Shown one piece after another: positions 20,824 to 34,325 of a stretch of DNA of 64,000 nucleotides. Origin of the DNA: Hsuehochloa calcarea (lineage: Eukaryota > Streptophyta > Magnoliopsida > Poales > Poaceae); contig JAYEVG010000053.1 of the NCBI GenBank assembly GCA_036346395.1, positions 62,001 to 126,000 on the forward strand, in the 5' to 3' direction. The position numbers and the translations under genes are program-made. The notes below the pieces were generated by a model. The model searched no databases. It was not told where the DNA came from and saw only the letters and a program-made list of their open reading frames with translations. Each line of letters begins with the position of its first letter. The stretch's first letter is position 1.

Positions 20824-23117
20824 ATGGCAGGGGAATGGAACGAGGAGAACTGGTTTGACTTGGCAGATTACGCAGACGTCGACATGGATGCCGGTTTCAA
20901 CTACGAGCCGAGTGATGCATCCTCTGATGGTGATGTTGCCTCCGGAGATCATTCTCAAGGAAACCATCCCATCGATGGAGTTGAGGAGGGATCCTTATCC
21001 CCCACAACGATACGTCCAACAGAGGAGCCAATTTCCTCAAAGGACAAGGGTCAATCCGACCAGAACCACACCCAGGAGGACTCACGACACGACGAGAGTT
21101 TTTCCTCTAAGTGTCCAAGTCCCCCTAAAGCGGTTCGACCTGGTGAGATAAGTTCTGCGAGCCACCATTCCAGGACTCCACCAACATCTGGTGATCCTCT
21201 CTCTCAGGGTAACTCCAGAGAGGGTGGGATCAAGCATGCTTTTCCTGCAAATTCGACCGTCCCTCCGCAGATCTCATTTATGACGGAGACGCGATAACCC
21301 GCAGTTCCCTACCTAGAGGGGATTGCTCCAAGTCGCCAGATGGTGTCTCTCGAATACTCCTCAAGCGGGGAGGCCTCGAGCGCAAGTGAGAATCATCAAC
21401 GGGAGGTCTTTGTCCTTCCCTCAAATCAGGGTGAGCCTCATGGAGGTCGAGATAAGAACACTCCCCGAAGGTCACGCACTGCGCCCCCTCGTGGTAATGG
21501 CCAGGGCATCACCGATGGCGGCGTGACCAACACTCTGATGAGCGCGAGGGAAATCCTCGACATTCTCGCACTCCATTGAGAAGGCCTCAAGGATCTGATG
21601 AGGAGAATTTTGAGGCCATCCGACGGAAGAAAATTGCAGCCCAGAAGAATCTGCCTGGGCGCATTCAATATCAGTCGAATGAGGTGCAAGAACTCCAGAA
21701 CATCAGAGACTTGCTCAAAAATCCCACTCAAGAGCTTGCTCGAACGCCAGGGTACGATCTTTTTGCTGAAGAGATTGCGCAAAGGCTTCGAACCGTGATG
21801 ACAAGACTGGAAGTACCTCGTCGACATCATTCAGGTAGTCGTAGCAATGCGACTTCCTCAGCTACCAGTCAATCAAATATTTCACCACGTAGAAATCGAC
21901 ACTCGCCATAAGTCGATCGATCCCCACTGAGAAATACATTTCGATTGGCTGATGATCAAGAAGCCCCTCGGAGAGGTGATCGTTCACCACTTCGACAAGG
22001 AAATCCGCAACGAATGGAGTACGAGGAGTATTCCCCTCGTAGAGTTGAGACCTATTACAGACAGTCACCACATCGGGTATCGTCAGATACGATCACCGGT
22101 GACATTAATCCTTCTTTCCGCAAAGAAGACGCCAAGAAGTCATTACCGGATGTCGCAAGGCTACCGACCTTCGAATGCTCACGCCACCTCATTTTCGACC
22201 AGTGAACATGGAGAAGTTTGATGGATCTCAAAATCCCATCGAATTTCTTCAAATCTACACAACAGCTGTCCGAGCAGTAGGAGGAGGAGAGCATGTAATG
22301 GCGAATTACCTTCCGACTGTGCTCGAAGGATCCACTCGATCGTGGTTATTAAACCAACCACTCGAGTCGATCTACTCTTGGCAACACCTCTGTGACCTTC
22401 TACTGGCGAACTTCCAAGGCACATACAGCCGCCCCGGAAAGGAAGACGACTTGCACCGGATAAAACAGAACAACAACGAGACTTTGTGTCAATTCATCAA
22501 ACGCTTTAGTCAGGTTCGTAATTCAATTCCGGAAATTTCTGATTCATCTGTTATCAGGGCTTTTAAGCAAGGAGTCCGTAGTAGAAGGATAACAGAGGAT
22601 ATTGCTTTGAATCGTCCCAACACTGTTGCTGAGCTCTTCGAGATGGCTGATCGATATGCGACTGCTTCTGAGGCGGTCGAGTGGAACAACACCATTGATC
22701 GAGAAGCATATACTCCTCGAGAGCCAGGTGAAGTTGGTAAGTATGAGAAAGCAAAGAAGTCCAAGAAGAAGATAAAGGGTCAAAAACCACAAACCAGTGG
22801 TTTCAAGGAGGTCTTGGCCGTGAAAGATAAAGAGCCACGAACCACCAAGTCGTACCCTGATCAAGGCAAAGGTAAGCGCCCTGATCGAAAGAACGACAAA
22901 CCAAGGTGGTGTCCTTTTCACAAAAAGGAAGGACACGACCTCCGCAACTACCGAGTTTTCCAAAGAAAGCTCGAGGACTACTACAATAGCAAAGAACCAC
23001 TCCCACTCTCGGCGTGTAGGGAATACGAGTGGCCAAAAGTCGCTTGATGATTTAAGAAATGCTGCCCAAGATCCGCAACATACCGTTAAGCACATCTACG
23101 GAGGATCATCGACATAC
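20824..23117 (+). pseudogene. Tat element gag region
   Basis: The first ORF (20824-21297, MAGEWNEENWFDLADYADVD...) is acidic and Ser/Pro-rich with no known domain. It is followed by broken frames (21340-22205) with NVQELQ-type coiled coil and Arg/Ser-rich stretches. The best ORF, 22175-23047 (290 codons), holds the retrotransposon gag domain (KFDGSQNPIEFLQIYTTAVR, SWLLNQPLESIYSW, NETLCQFIKRFSQVRNSIPE) and a zinc-finger-like WCPFHKKEGHDLRN, the layout of Tat/Retand gag. Reading continues past the stop at 23047 to the insertion point of the Sirevirus-like element at 23118-23122. Confidence 0.85.
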
Positions 23118-23122
23118 AAGTC

Positions 23123-25004
23123 TCAGAGGGACAGGAAAGGCGATCGAGGGGGTGAATAGGCGCTTTCAAAACTTTCTCGCCTAAATCAATTTCAACACGA
23201 ACTTCACTCCTTTAGCTATGAAAGCTAAGAAGATCGAGAAGCACACAATGACGCCTTGTGCCGAATTCGATAACCCCGACAACCACATGACACAAAAGTG
23301 GAGACTTAAACTCAAAGGGTTGATCTCGGGCACCGCGGTCGAGCCCGCTACCACAAAGCGTCTGACCGACGTTCAACCAATGATCGACAAGCAACTAATC
23401 GGGCGGTCGGACCGGTGGACAACGATTCGACCCGCAGAGCAATGGTTCGAATATACTGGCGGTCGGTGGCCGTTGAAACACCGGCCGGACCGTTCGATCC
23501 AAAGATCGAAAGATCCAATTTAAATCCAAAACGAAATTTGATCCAACTTTTGATTCAACCAATGAAACTTGACCAAATTTCGAGCACACCTCCCTAATGA
23601 TATTGGAGACCTATTTCTAGCGACGATCCTTCAGATCCACTTCGCAGAAACAAACTCTCAAGGATTAAACAAAGAAGTGCACAAACCCTAGAAATATGAA
23701 ATCTTTGATTCAAGACTTGCTTGTGGGGATTGATGGTCTAGATGATCCTAGGAGTACTCCCACACATCAAAGCAAGACACAAAGGGTCAAAAGACCAAGT
23801 TTAAACACTTGAATCAAGGAAGCACCAAATTCATACAAATGAGAGAAGAACACAAAGAGGAGACAAAAGATCTCTCAAGCAAGCATCACAAGATTGATTG
23901 ATCTCACAAGATGCTTACAAAGCCACTCCAACAAGGAGGACAAGAGCTCACCAAGGAGCAATCACAATCTCTCCCTCTCTTCCTCTCCAAACCCTAACCC
24001 TAGAAAAGGCAAGGGGGAAACCAAATGAATGCCTCAAAAGTTTTCCTTCTCCCCCTTTCCTATTTATACTAGAGAGGACTAGAGTTACACAATTGGGGCC
24101 CACTCACCCATGGGACCCACATACTAATCTGTTGAAGCAATCACCGCTTCACCACGTGTAGGTTGATCGGTGGTTCTCATCGACGCCAAGCCTCTCTTGT
24201 CCGAATCCCCTCGAACCTCCTGCAGACTCGCACCGATATCCGCACCGCCGATCCAACCAAATTGCATCAACCACCTGCTCGATCCATCTTGTCCATTCTC
24301 GCACCATGCTTGAGTCACACAACCTCACCCAGATCCCCGATCGCTCGACCTCGGCTCTCCAAGCGTAGTCCCGATCCACTCACCGCTGACGCCGCTGACT
24401 CGCAAGCCACCGCACAAAGAATAGACAAACAAACCGCTTCCGGAACAAGTTCTTCACAACTTGACCCACGTTAGCTCCGCAATGCAATATACAACAATAA
24501 AGCATTGAAGTTCATAGAATACCACACTCGTAACAACCTCAATGCAACACTTGGCTCACCTCCAGTGATCGCCGGCCCGATCACCCCACGTGGCCGGCCC
24601 GACCGATTTCATCTTGGCCGGACCGCTCCCACAACGGCGGTCGGACGGTCCAAATGACTTAGCCAAAATTCAAGCGAGAAATTCAAACCTTCGAATTTTC
24701 AACTCAATAGAACTTTGACCGGAGCTCCAAAATGATGAAACCACATCCGTGAGACTCCTCACCACCTTACACAACCTATTTTTGGCTAAGCTCCAAAGCC
24801 AAACTTAGGTCGACTCGTCCGATCGGCCACCACCACGGCCCGACGACTCACTCAAGCGGTCCGACCGCCTCATTTCCACCCGGGCCGCTTGTGGTCCGAC
24901 AAAGAAGAAGCAAACCCCAAAACGCGAGATTTTGCAAACCAACAAAGCCATTGCCAATTGACTCATCATCCCGAGATCGTGCACATATCCTCACGATATC
25001 CACA
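23123..25004 (-). repeat. Sirevirus-like 3' LTR
   Basis: Read on minus it starts TGTGGATATCGTGAGG at 25004 and ends near the target duplication at 23123. The last bases (TCAGAGGGACAGG on plus) differ from the other LTR (TGTAGGACCGG). The short ORFs inside are not genes. A TATA-like TATTTATA is near 24059-24067 on plus. Confidence 0.85.
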
Positions 25005-26600
25005 ATCTCCCCTTGATGAACACATTGGCAATTTCAAGAAAATGTGGTTTTTCAAATGAAAAGTAAAATCGCTGTTTGATAAAGACACAACTTGGTTCAT
25101 AAGCAAGAAAAAGCTTAGGAACCACCAAGTCGGCTTCGTAATAGTGAAGGCAAGTGAGATAAGGCATTGAACGCACAAAAGGATTCAAAATCCAGAAGAT
25201 GGCCAAAAATCTCACTAAGGTCCATATGAAAGACAATAAGTTCTATTTGACCTTTGATCATTGTGAGTCTTCTTGAATTGCAATTCAAGTCAGAAAAAGG
25301 CAATAAAACCCAGAGACTCAACTCACTATGATCACAAATTTTCAAAAAGGTTCACAAAATTTTTTTGTGTGTGTGTGTGTGTTCTTTTATGCATGAAACC
25401 TTATGTGAACCAAAAGTCTAAAGCAAGATTTTCTTCAATCCTTCTCCCCTTTGACAATGAATTCATCAAGATGCATGAGAGAAGAACGAGCATGAAGAAA
25501 TGACTTGATTTGAAATTTAGCACAAGGAGCCATGACCATTATCTATGTAGACAGTACAAGATATATACCAAGCCATATAAAGAGTAGAAGCTATATTCAA
25601 TCATGGCAAAACATGTACTGCAAAGCTAAAACCAAGATAGCAGAAATCTGAGATTAACAGAATTAAAACCATGAAAGGTTGCTCAATGTCATAGATTCAC
25701 TAAAAGCAACCAAAAATGAGTCAAGCCATGTCTATAAGCAGAAAGAGACTCAAAACAGGAATTGAGGCATTTTGAGCATTAAGAGAATTCTTTTGAAGCA
25801 AAGCTCAAGCACCTAGCCCTTTTTGTGTAAATTTTCTTTTTCTTTCTCTTCTTTTTTTACTGTGCTAGATCTCAAGCCTTGCTGCGACCATCTCAAGCGA
25901 TAAGCTTAAAAGAGTGGTCTAGGTCATCCAAAACTCCCCCTGAGTTCATGCCTAGTGCAATGGCAAGCCGTCTCATGAGAAAGGATTGGTGAGATGGCTT
26001 TTTCGCACGTAAAATCTTTTTTTCATTTGCTTGACTTAAGAAGATAAAAGCTCATTTTTCATCTCAAAATAAGTTCAAGACTCAATTCAGCTTGTAAGAC
26101 ATGGCAAGAATCATAAGAGGATCACTAGAGCAAAACTAGTCACAAGATCCAACAAGACATGATTCGATTCAATTTGCTCACAGATATAAAGCTAGCAAGG
26201 GAAAAGCTAAGCCAAAACACGAAGAGCCATAAAAGAAGTCCAATGGACTATCACTTGATATGACAAGGTATAGAGTATGAAATCAAGCCATACAAGGATA
26301 ATACTCAAAGCTCCACAATTTTTATTATGCAATGCACGACATTTGAAATAAAATGCATTATGATACAATGAAAGCAGAAAAAGCAAATTCCTCAAAACAT
26401 CCAAGCCTCAAGATTGGATTTGAGATAGAAAACTGGGTGTCCAAGATCGAGATGAACGATGCCCGAATAGCAAAAGAAGCAAATAAAAATGATTAGGCAC
26501 AAAATCATAAGAATGCCCATGAGCACCACCGACCTCTCCAAAACGATCTACCAAAAGACCGATACTCCCCTGCCTAGGTGCTACCCGTGGTCTATCCTCA
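25005..26600 (-). other. Sirevirus-like 3' non-coding tail with multiple polypurine tracts
   Basis: On minus, AAGGGGAGA-type purine runs recur: at 25005-25016 just before the 3' LTR (the functional tract), 25441-25456, 25933-25945 and 26565-26575. Multiple polypurine tracts upstream of the 3' LTR are characteristic of Sireviruses. A GT microsatellite is at 25366-25382. No coding sequence. Confidence 0.7.
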
Positions 26601-26779
26601 TGATATCCTAAACCACACCGCCGCTCGACCCACCAAAAGAGTCAACAAGATTCTCTACACGCCTAGGCCTCGTATGTGGTACATCAATAGGTTGCCGGCT
26701 CTAGAGACTATCGTCAAGAAGAGACTCCTCTAATGGATCTCAAAGCGCCATCCTCTCTTTCCTCTCAACCTTTGCTCTC

Positions 26780-27344
26780 CTAAGCAAAACTCAAGTGTGG
26801 CCCTCTTTCTTGCGGAAGGTGCAATGGTACTTGACCTTTTGAGGGGTCCAGATCTGGTGAGATGTAAGCACCTTTCTTGCTAGAAAGAGATTGAGCAGAA
26901 CCCATGCCTTTAGGAACAATCTTTGAAGTCAAAGAAGGTTCTTGCTCAACCAAACCACTTTTCACAATTCTAGGAAGCTCTAGGGACTTAAAGCCTAGGC
27001 CACTGCTTTTCACACTCACCTTGGATTGGTCTAGAATCAAGTTGAGTTTCTTTTCCCACAAGAAAACTTCTCAAGAGTCATTTTGAGGTAATCGTTTCTT
27101 TGCCAAAACTCCACAATTGGAGCATTTTTAGAAACGATTTCCTCAACATGTTTGCTCTAAGAAGATCCACTTCCACTTTAAGAGCTTCACAAGACACACA
27201 ATAGGACTCTCCAATCCTATTCAATCGCTTCCTAAATTTGACTCTAAAAGCCTCTTGTATCCTACCAATAGCAATATCAATTTCAGCATGCAACATATCA
27301 GAGGAAGAATCAATGACTTTCTTGGAAGCAGTAAGAGACATGGA
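26780..27344 (-). pseudogene. Sirevirus-like gag C-terminal coiled coil, distal half
   Basis: Minus-strand reading includes a SYCVSCEALKVEVDLLRANM module and downstream basic/Ser-rich sequence. It continues the coiled coil encoded at 30738-31305 and was separated from it by the LTR inserted at 27345-30732. A frame change lies near 27080. Confidence 0.65.
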
Positions 27345-30300
27345 TGTCGGACACGGGAGTAACACCCCAGAATCCTCTGTGCATTTCTGAACTAGTCCCA
27401 TGATCGCAGAGCTAGTTCACACAAGAAATGTGATATGGTAACATCCATAAATCGCACAACTTTATTAATAAATATCAGAGTTGATTACAAGAAAGGCTTA
27501 CAAGCCAACATTAAATAAACACAGCGGAAGACGAAGAAGTAGTGGAGTCCAGTTGATCTGCCACAGGCAATCGACTGGGGTAGCGGCCTAGTCGCCGAGA
27601 TCCAAGTCCTTCTCCTCCAAATTTATTTGCATGAAGCAAGGGTGAGCACAACTACCGTGCTCGCAAGTTACACCCAATAACAGAGTTAATGCATGCATGG
27701 ATATATCAAAGGAAGGTTTATTGGTTGAATTTGCATAAAGTAATGTTTTCTTTAAATATTTGTTACTAAGTTCCAAAGCAGTTATTCTGTAGCTAAAATT
27801 CATTTTTATAAATTCTCAAGTTTTATAGTAGGATAACCTCCATATGAGACATGGTGATGGATACCCTCCTATCACATGGCTAACCGCCCAATTTTACCAC
27901 GAGGATTAACCATCCTCAAATGATTTGCATAAATCATTTTTAAAACAAAATCAAAGTATAACTTTGAGTGGCTTTGCTCAGCATGTCCATGACCGTGGAC
28001 ACGGCTATTCGAATAGTTTTACACTCTGCAGAGGTTGTACAACTTTACCCACAAGACATGAATTCTCTAGTTTGTTTGGCATCCGTCGATTCCACTGCTC
28101 ACTACCTTAGGTAAGCAGTCTAGAGCACGTGTCAAGGCTTTTACAATGCGCCATCCCACTGTAGCCTTGCCTCGCTAAGGTTTCGCTTCCATTGGGCTAA
28201 CCACCCACCGGATTCAAGCCCCCTCTTGCGCCATGTGGGAATACTGTCTAACCGACACCCACACACCAAAATGGCACAACTACGATGGAATGTTACAAAT
28301 TATTTAGCTGTGTCCCGCCCATACAGACATGTGGTAGTACGATGTGGCCTAGCAAGATGCGGCTCAAGACCTGTCCTTAATCGACGGCGACTTCCAAAAT
28401 AACCACTGGGCCTCAACCCTACCCGAGTTGAGCCCGTGCATAAACCTGCACCCACCAAGCATCCATTTCGCCCAAGTACAAATCAACTTTTCATTTTTGC
28501 TTTTCAAGGTCATTTGCAAAATCTTCCATGACAAACCAATGCCACAGACTTTTAAACAATAATTTGATTTTTGGTACGCAAATTCCCAAATCAAATATTT
28601 GTGCCTAAGCGTGGCTAAGCATAATTTTGTTTCCAAAATGTTCTAGTTCATACTATTGCATAAACCAGATTTTTGTCTATGGTGTCAAGGCATGTTTGAT
28701 TCAATAGCAAAGTGGGCTATACAATGGTAATGGGAATAACTATAATTGAAAAACAGGTAATTAAATTACTTGAATAGAAATAAGCATGCAATAATAGTTT
28801 AAAACAGAATTTAAATAAATTTTAAATAATGGGATCAAATATGATCAAAGGTATAACTTGCCTCGCTTGGTTATGTGTTGTTCTCAAACGGCGACGAAAT
28901 CTGACTCTCCGAAGTCGTCGAAATCTATACGCGTACATAAGCCAAATTCAAACAAAATCCAAATAAAATCCAAAAATTATAAAATAAATACTATAAGGAA
29001 GATATCTACTTTATATGAATATAGGAATTTGAATCGATGGAATCGGAGTTCGTATGAAGAAGAATGAATTTCCGGAAGGTTGAAAGTCACATGAAAAGAT
29101 TAAATTCCGAATTTCAGAATTTAAGAGATTGATTTTTCAAAGATAAAGAGGAAATATACACATGGCATGACGTAGCTATTGATTTGGAGAGATAAAGTGA
29201 GGTGGCACTTGGGTGACAGCCATGTGGACTATGTGGTGATGTGGCGGTGACATGGCAATGATTTGGCGCCACATGGCACGACATAGCGGTGCTGAATTAT
29301 TGCGTAATTCAAAATTTTGTTTGAATAGAAAGGTAGATAATATTGAAAGGAATATGTAGTTAAAAGGGCTCACGCAATTACCAAACAGATGAAGAGATCG
29401 GGCTCGACGGAGTTCTCGCCGGACTTGGGGAAGAAGACCGTCGGTGCTTTTGTGGTCGACGTGAAACAGTATGTATATCAAAATTTGGCTTGAATAGAAA
29501 TATAGAGAATCTCTATAGGAACGCACCGGTAAAATTTGGTGCACAACGGAGCTATAGATGGTCGGGCTCGCCGGAGTTGTCACCGGAGTTGGAGAAGAAG
29601 ACCGTCGGTACTTTTGTGATGAGGTGAAACAATAGGTAAATCAAAATTCGGTTTGAATAGAAATGTAGAGAATATTGAGATGAACTTACTGGTAAAATTT
29701 GACGACAACGGAGCACCGGATGGGGAGATCGGGCTCACGGAGTTGTCACGGAGTTGGAGAAGAAAGAGCTAGCAGAGGAGCTCCGGATGCTTTTCGCGAA
29801 CTGAGCGAGTGGGATGTGGGAATGAGGAGGAGGGCTACGGCTCAATTTATAGGCACAAAGGAGTAACGGTTTGGCGGAATTGCTCGCCGGAGTTATGACC
29901 GATTTTTAAATTTGAATTTTTGGCATTGATCAGAGCAGAGTAGAATATTCCCCGGAATATTCTTTTTTCAAAATTCGAAAAGCATTAATTAATTCCGGAA
30001 AAATAGCAAATAAATTCCGAAAAATCCAAAACAAATCACAGATATTAAACACCAGATTCTGAACGCAAATAAAATAATAAAAGTAAAAATAATAGTTTTA
30101 TTATTATACAGTAATTATTTTTATATTGCCGAAAATTATTTTTAATCTTGAAAAATAGTAATATAGGTCTAAAAATTATATAACTTTTTAGAGTAGTTCA
30201 ATAGGGTATTTTTAACTTAAATAAAATATTTTCAACAAAACTTTGTCTTTTCCTTGCGAACAGAAATTTATTTTTAATTGCTAGATAATACAAAAATCAA

Positions 30301-30732
30301 ATAGGGATTTTTTAGATAATAACAAACAGTGTTAAAAAATTCTAGAAAAATTTAGAGAAATTCCTTTATTTATTTTTAACTTAATAAAAATAATTAAAAA
30401 TTAAATTTATATATTATTTTTGTACAGTAATTAAACTTATTTTCTGAAATATAGAAAAGCATTTTTAAATACTGTAAAATTCCGTAAATTAATTAAAACT
30501 TTATTTTTCAATTTAAATCCAGTAAAATTCCAGAAATTTAATAAAACTCAATAAAATTTCTTTTTGACTTTAAAACCAATAAATTAAATAATTAATTTTT
30601 CTTCTTCCTTTTAAATAGCGAAAACTCTTTTTAGGTTACAGAAAATCAAGAAAATTCTTTGGCAACCAGAAAATCAAATAGAATAATAACTTTATTAATT
30701 TTATTTTGGTAACAGAACTTTGGGATGTTACA
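27345..30732 (-). repeat. LTR3: solo gypsy LTR
   Basis: On plus from TGTCGGACACGGG to GGGATGTTACA, 3388 bp, flanked by ATGGA on both sides (27340-27344 and 30733-30737). No internal region, so it arose by LTR-LTR recombination. Same layout as LTR1 and LTR2 (shared block near 28000-28060, repeated motifs around 29380-29790, AT-rich tail), but a different family by sequence. The interrupted gag frame continues on both sides. Confidence 0.93.
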
Positions 30733-30737
30733 ATGGA

Positions 30738-32395
30738 TCTTTCAATTTTAGCTTTCTCTTCAAGAGTCTTGTTTAAAGCTTCAATCTCAATTGTAAGCTT
30801 AGGGCAATTTTCACAAGAGGCAATTCTAGAATAAGCAACCATTTCAGTCATCTCTTGCATTTTAATTCGATTATTCTTACAATGAGAACAAGTGTAACTA
30901 GCATCAAATTTTTGCAATTCTTTTAAAGTGCTATCCAGTTTCAATTCTAGCAAAGCACGTTTGAGCAATTTAATGGAATAGCTTCTAAAGCGATCACATC
31001 GTTTTAATGGCATTCATGCAAATGTAACTAGACTTGAGAGATTCTAGTTCGTAAAGAGCATTTTTCAATTGATCTTCAACAGAGGAATGAGCATTATTCA
31101 AGCTTGACAATTCATTACGCAAGCTAGAGCATGAATCACAGAAATCATCAGAATTAATGGATTTGAGCCTAACCACTTCTAGGTTCAAATTATCAATCAT
31201 AGTATCCTGTTTCTTGATCACTTTAGCTTGCTTATGCAATTTTTGTTCAAGAAGCACTAAAGCCCTTTTCATGTCGAAGTGAAGGGCATACCTCATCTGG
31301 ATCACTAAAAGGATCCTCGCCGCTGGAGAAGTCGTCGTGGTCGTTTAGCCATAAAGCACATGCTGAAATCACGTGCCTTCTTCTTGCCACGGAGTCACTC
31401 TTGTCGCCCTCCGACTCGAGTCCACATCTTCCATGCTCACATCCTCTAGAGCTTCAAGGACTCGGCCACAAACTGCGATAGTTTGTCTTCTTGGACTTAG
31501 CATCCTCGCTTGAGGATGCCTTTGTGACTCCTTCTCCTCCTTGCCCTTCAACTTGGGGCATCTAGAGCGAATGTGGTTGAGCTCACCACACTCAAGCATG
31601 TGATAGGTCCACCTCTCCTCCTACTCCTCACATTATTGTACGCCTCGTGAATTTGGTGGATAGGAGGGCTAAATCATCTTCGTAGTCTCAAGTTGCTCAT
31701 CGCTCAAAGAATGCAAAGGCATAAAGAAAATCCAGATGAGCTAACATTAAAAGAATCAAGATATCTACCCTTAGATTTGTCAACCACTAAAGCCATCGGC
31801 TCTGCCGTGGGGAGACGCGAGATAAAATCAATCTCATGCGTCTTCAACCTCGAGTAAAGCTTATCCATGGTAAGCTCACTCATGACAAGTGTTGTCATTG
31901 ATGGCGTGATCTTCATCCCCTGCACCTTCACATCCAAAGCACCCAACAGCTTGGCGGCATTATCGCACTCGTAAAATACAAGATCAACAACGCGAGATCA
32001 TGAAGAATTTTAGAAAATCTCCCCACACTCATCTAAAGATTCACCGTGTCTTTGCTCGATCTTGGAGTATGCTTTGCCGGTTCTGTCATCTCACTTCTTG
32101 ATCGCGGTGGACCCCTTGTGATAATCACAAAGAGTCCGCCAGATCTCATGAGCAGACAAAGAAATGAGCGACACGCCAAACTCCGATCGACTAAGGCCTT
32201 GAATCAAAAATTCGAGCCCGCCGTTGTTCTCCACATCCGAGGATCAAATTGTCATCTACCGCACGACATAAGGGTTTTTCACCTTAAGCCAAATCGCGTG
32301 CCCTTGAGCCTCGATGTAGGCCTCCATTCGGCCTTCCAATAAGCAAAATCAACTCCATCAAAAACATGTGGCTCGATTGAATATCGCCACGCCAT
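30738..32395 (-). pseudogene. Sirevirus-like gag
   Basis: Starts MAWRYSIEPHVFDGVDFAYW at 32395, the usual gag beginning of Maximus/SIRE-type elements. Further pieces are GALDVKVQGMKITPSMTT and LYSRLKTHEIDFISRLP (31946-31790), a zinc-knuckle remnant ECGELNHIRSRCPKLK (about 31595-31540, first Cys lost) and a coiled-coil extension (31305-30740) with CDSC, CSHC and CENC modules. At least five frame breaks exist. Gag would package RNA; here it is not translatable as one product. Confidence 0.8.
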
Positions 32396-32452
32396 GGCTC
32401 CAAAGACCTAAGTTAAGATCTATAGAAAAGAGCTAACCTGCTCGATACCACT

Positions 32453-34320
32453 TGTAGGACCGGAAAGGCGATCGAGGGGGTGAATAGCGCTTCAAAACTT
32501 TCGCGCTAAATCAATTTCAACACGAACTTCACTCCTTTAGCTATGAAAGCTAAGAAGATCGTAAGCACACAACGGACGCCTTGTGCCGAATTCGATAACC
32601 CCGACAACCACATGACACAAAAGTGGAGACTTAAACTCAAAGGGTTGATCTCGGCATCGGCGGTCGCAAAGCTACACAGCGGTCGGACCGACGCTCAACC
32701 AATGGCGATCGACCAAGAACTAATCAAGGTCGGACCGGTGACGCAATGGTTCGATCTACAGAGCAGCCCAGTGCGAATATACGAGCGGGTCGGATCATTG
32801 TTGAAACACCGGTCGGACCGTTCACCCAAGATCTTGAAAGATCCACCTTAATCCAAAACGAAATTTGATCCAACTTTTGATTCAACCAATGAAACTTGAC
32901 CAAATTTCGAGCACACCTCCCTAATGATATTGGAGACCTATTTCTAGCGACGATCCTTCGATCCACTTCGTAAAACAAACTCTCAAGGATTAAACAAAGA
33001 AGTGCACAAACCCTAGAAATATGAAATCTTTGATTCAAGACTTGCTTGTGGGGATTGATGGTCTAGATGATCCTAGGAGTACTCCCACACATCAAAGCAA
33101 GACACAAAGGGTCAAAAGACCAAGTTTAAACACTTGAATCAAGGAAGCACCAAATTCATACAAATGAGAGAAGAACACAAAGAGGAGACAAAGATCTCTC
33201 AAGCAAGCATCACAAGATTGATTGATCTCACAAGATGCTTACAAAGCCACTCCAACAAGGAGGACAAGAGCTCACCAAGGAGCAATCACAATCTCTCCCT
33301 CTCTTCCTCTCCAAACCCTAACCCTAGAAAAGGCAAGGGGGAAACCAAATGAATGCCTCAAAAGTTTTCCTTCTCCCCCTTTCCTATTTATACTAGAGAG
33401 GACTAGAGTTACACAATTGGGGCCCACTCACCCATGGGACCCACATACTAACTGCTGAAGCAATCGCCGCTTCACCACGTGTAGGTTGATCGGCGGTTCT
33501 CATCGACGCCAAGCCTCTCTTGTCCGAATCCCCTGAACCTCCCGAGACTCGCACCGATATCCGCACCGCCGATCCAACCAAATTGCATCAACCACCTGCT
33601 CGATCCATCTTGTCCATTCTCGCACCATGCTTGAGTCACACAACCTCACCCAGATCCCCGATCGCTCGACCTCGGCTCTCCAAGCGTAGTCCCGATCCAC
33701 TCACCGCTGACGCCGCTGACTGCAAGCCACCGCCTGAATAGACAAACAAACCGTTTCCGGGAACAAGTTCTTCACAACTTGACCCACGTTAGCTCCGCAA
33801 TGCAATATACAACAATAAAGCATTGAAGTTCATAGAATACCACACTCAGAACAACCTCAATGCAACACTTGGCTCACCTCCAGGATCGCCGGTCGATCGC
33901 CCACGTGGCCGGTCCGACCGATTCATGTTGGCCGGACCGCCCCACAACGGGCGGTCGGACCGGTCCAAATGACTTAGCAAAATTCAAGCGAAATTCAAAC
34001 CTTCCGAATTTTCAACTCAATAGAACTTTTGACCGGGAGCTCCAAAATGATGAAACCACATCCAGGAGACTCCCCTCACCAGCCTACACAACCTATTTTT
34101 GGCTAAGCTCCAAAGCCAAACTTAGGTCGACAACCGACCGCCACCACGGCCGGTCCGATCGACTCCACTGGCGGTCCGATCGCCTATTTCCACCTGGCCG
34201 ACCACTCGTGGTCCGACAAAGAAGAAGCAAACCCAAAACGCGAGATTTTGCAAACCAACAAAGCCATTGCCAATTGACTCATCATCCTGAGATCGTGCAC
34301 ATATCCTCACGATATCCACA
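32453..34320 (-). repeat. Sirevirus-like 5' LTR
   Basis: TGTAGGACCGG to GATATCCACA on plus, 1868 bp, nearly the same as 23123-25004 but with many 1-4 base gaps concentrated in GC-rich words. Followed on minus by the primer site (32452-32437). Confidence 0.9.
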
Positions 34321-34325
34321 AAGTC

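Larger units (their letters stand above)
23123..34320 (-). mobile_element. Sirevirus-like Ty1/copia element, gag only
   Basis: Minus-strand element bounded by two LTRs (left 23123-25004, right 32453-34320) and by AAGTC on both sides (23118-23122 and 34321-34325). The primer site after the right LTR reads (minus) GTGGTATCGAGC, close to the Met-tRNA site TGGTATCAGAGC. Internal sequence has gag, a coiled-coil extension and a long non-coding tail with repeated polypurine tracts, the Sirevirus signature. Protease, integrase, RT and RNase H are absent, so the copy is non-autonomous. A 3.4-kb solo LTR has landed inside. Confidence 0.85.
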
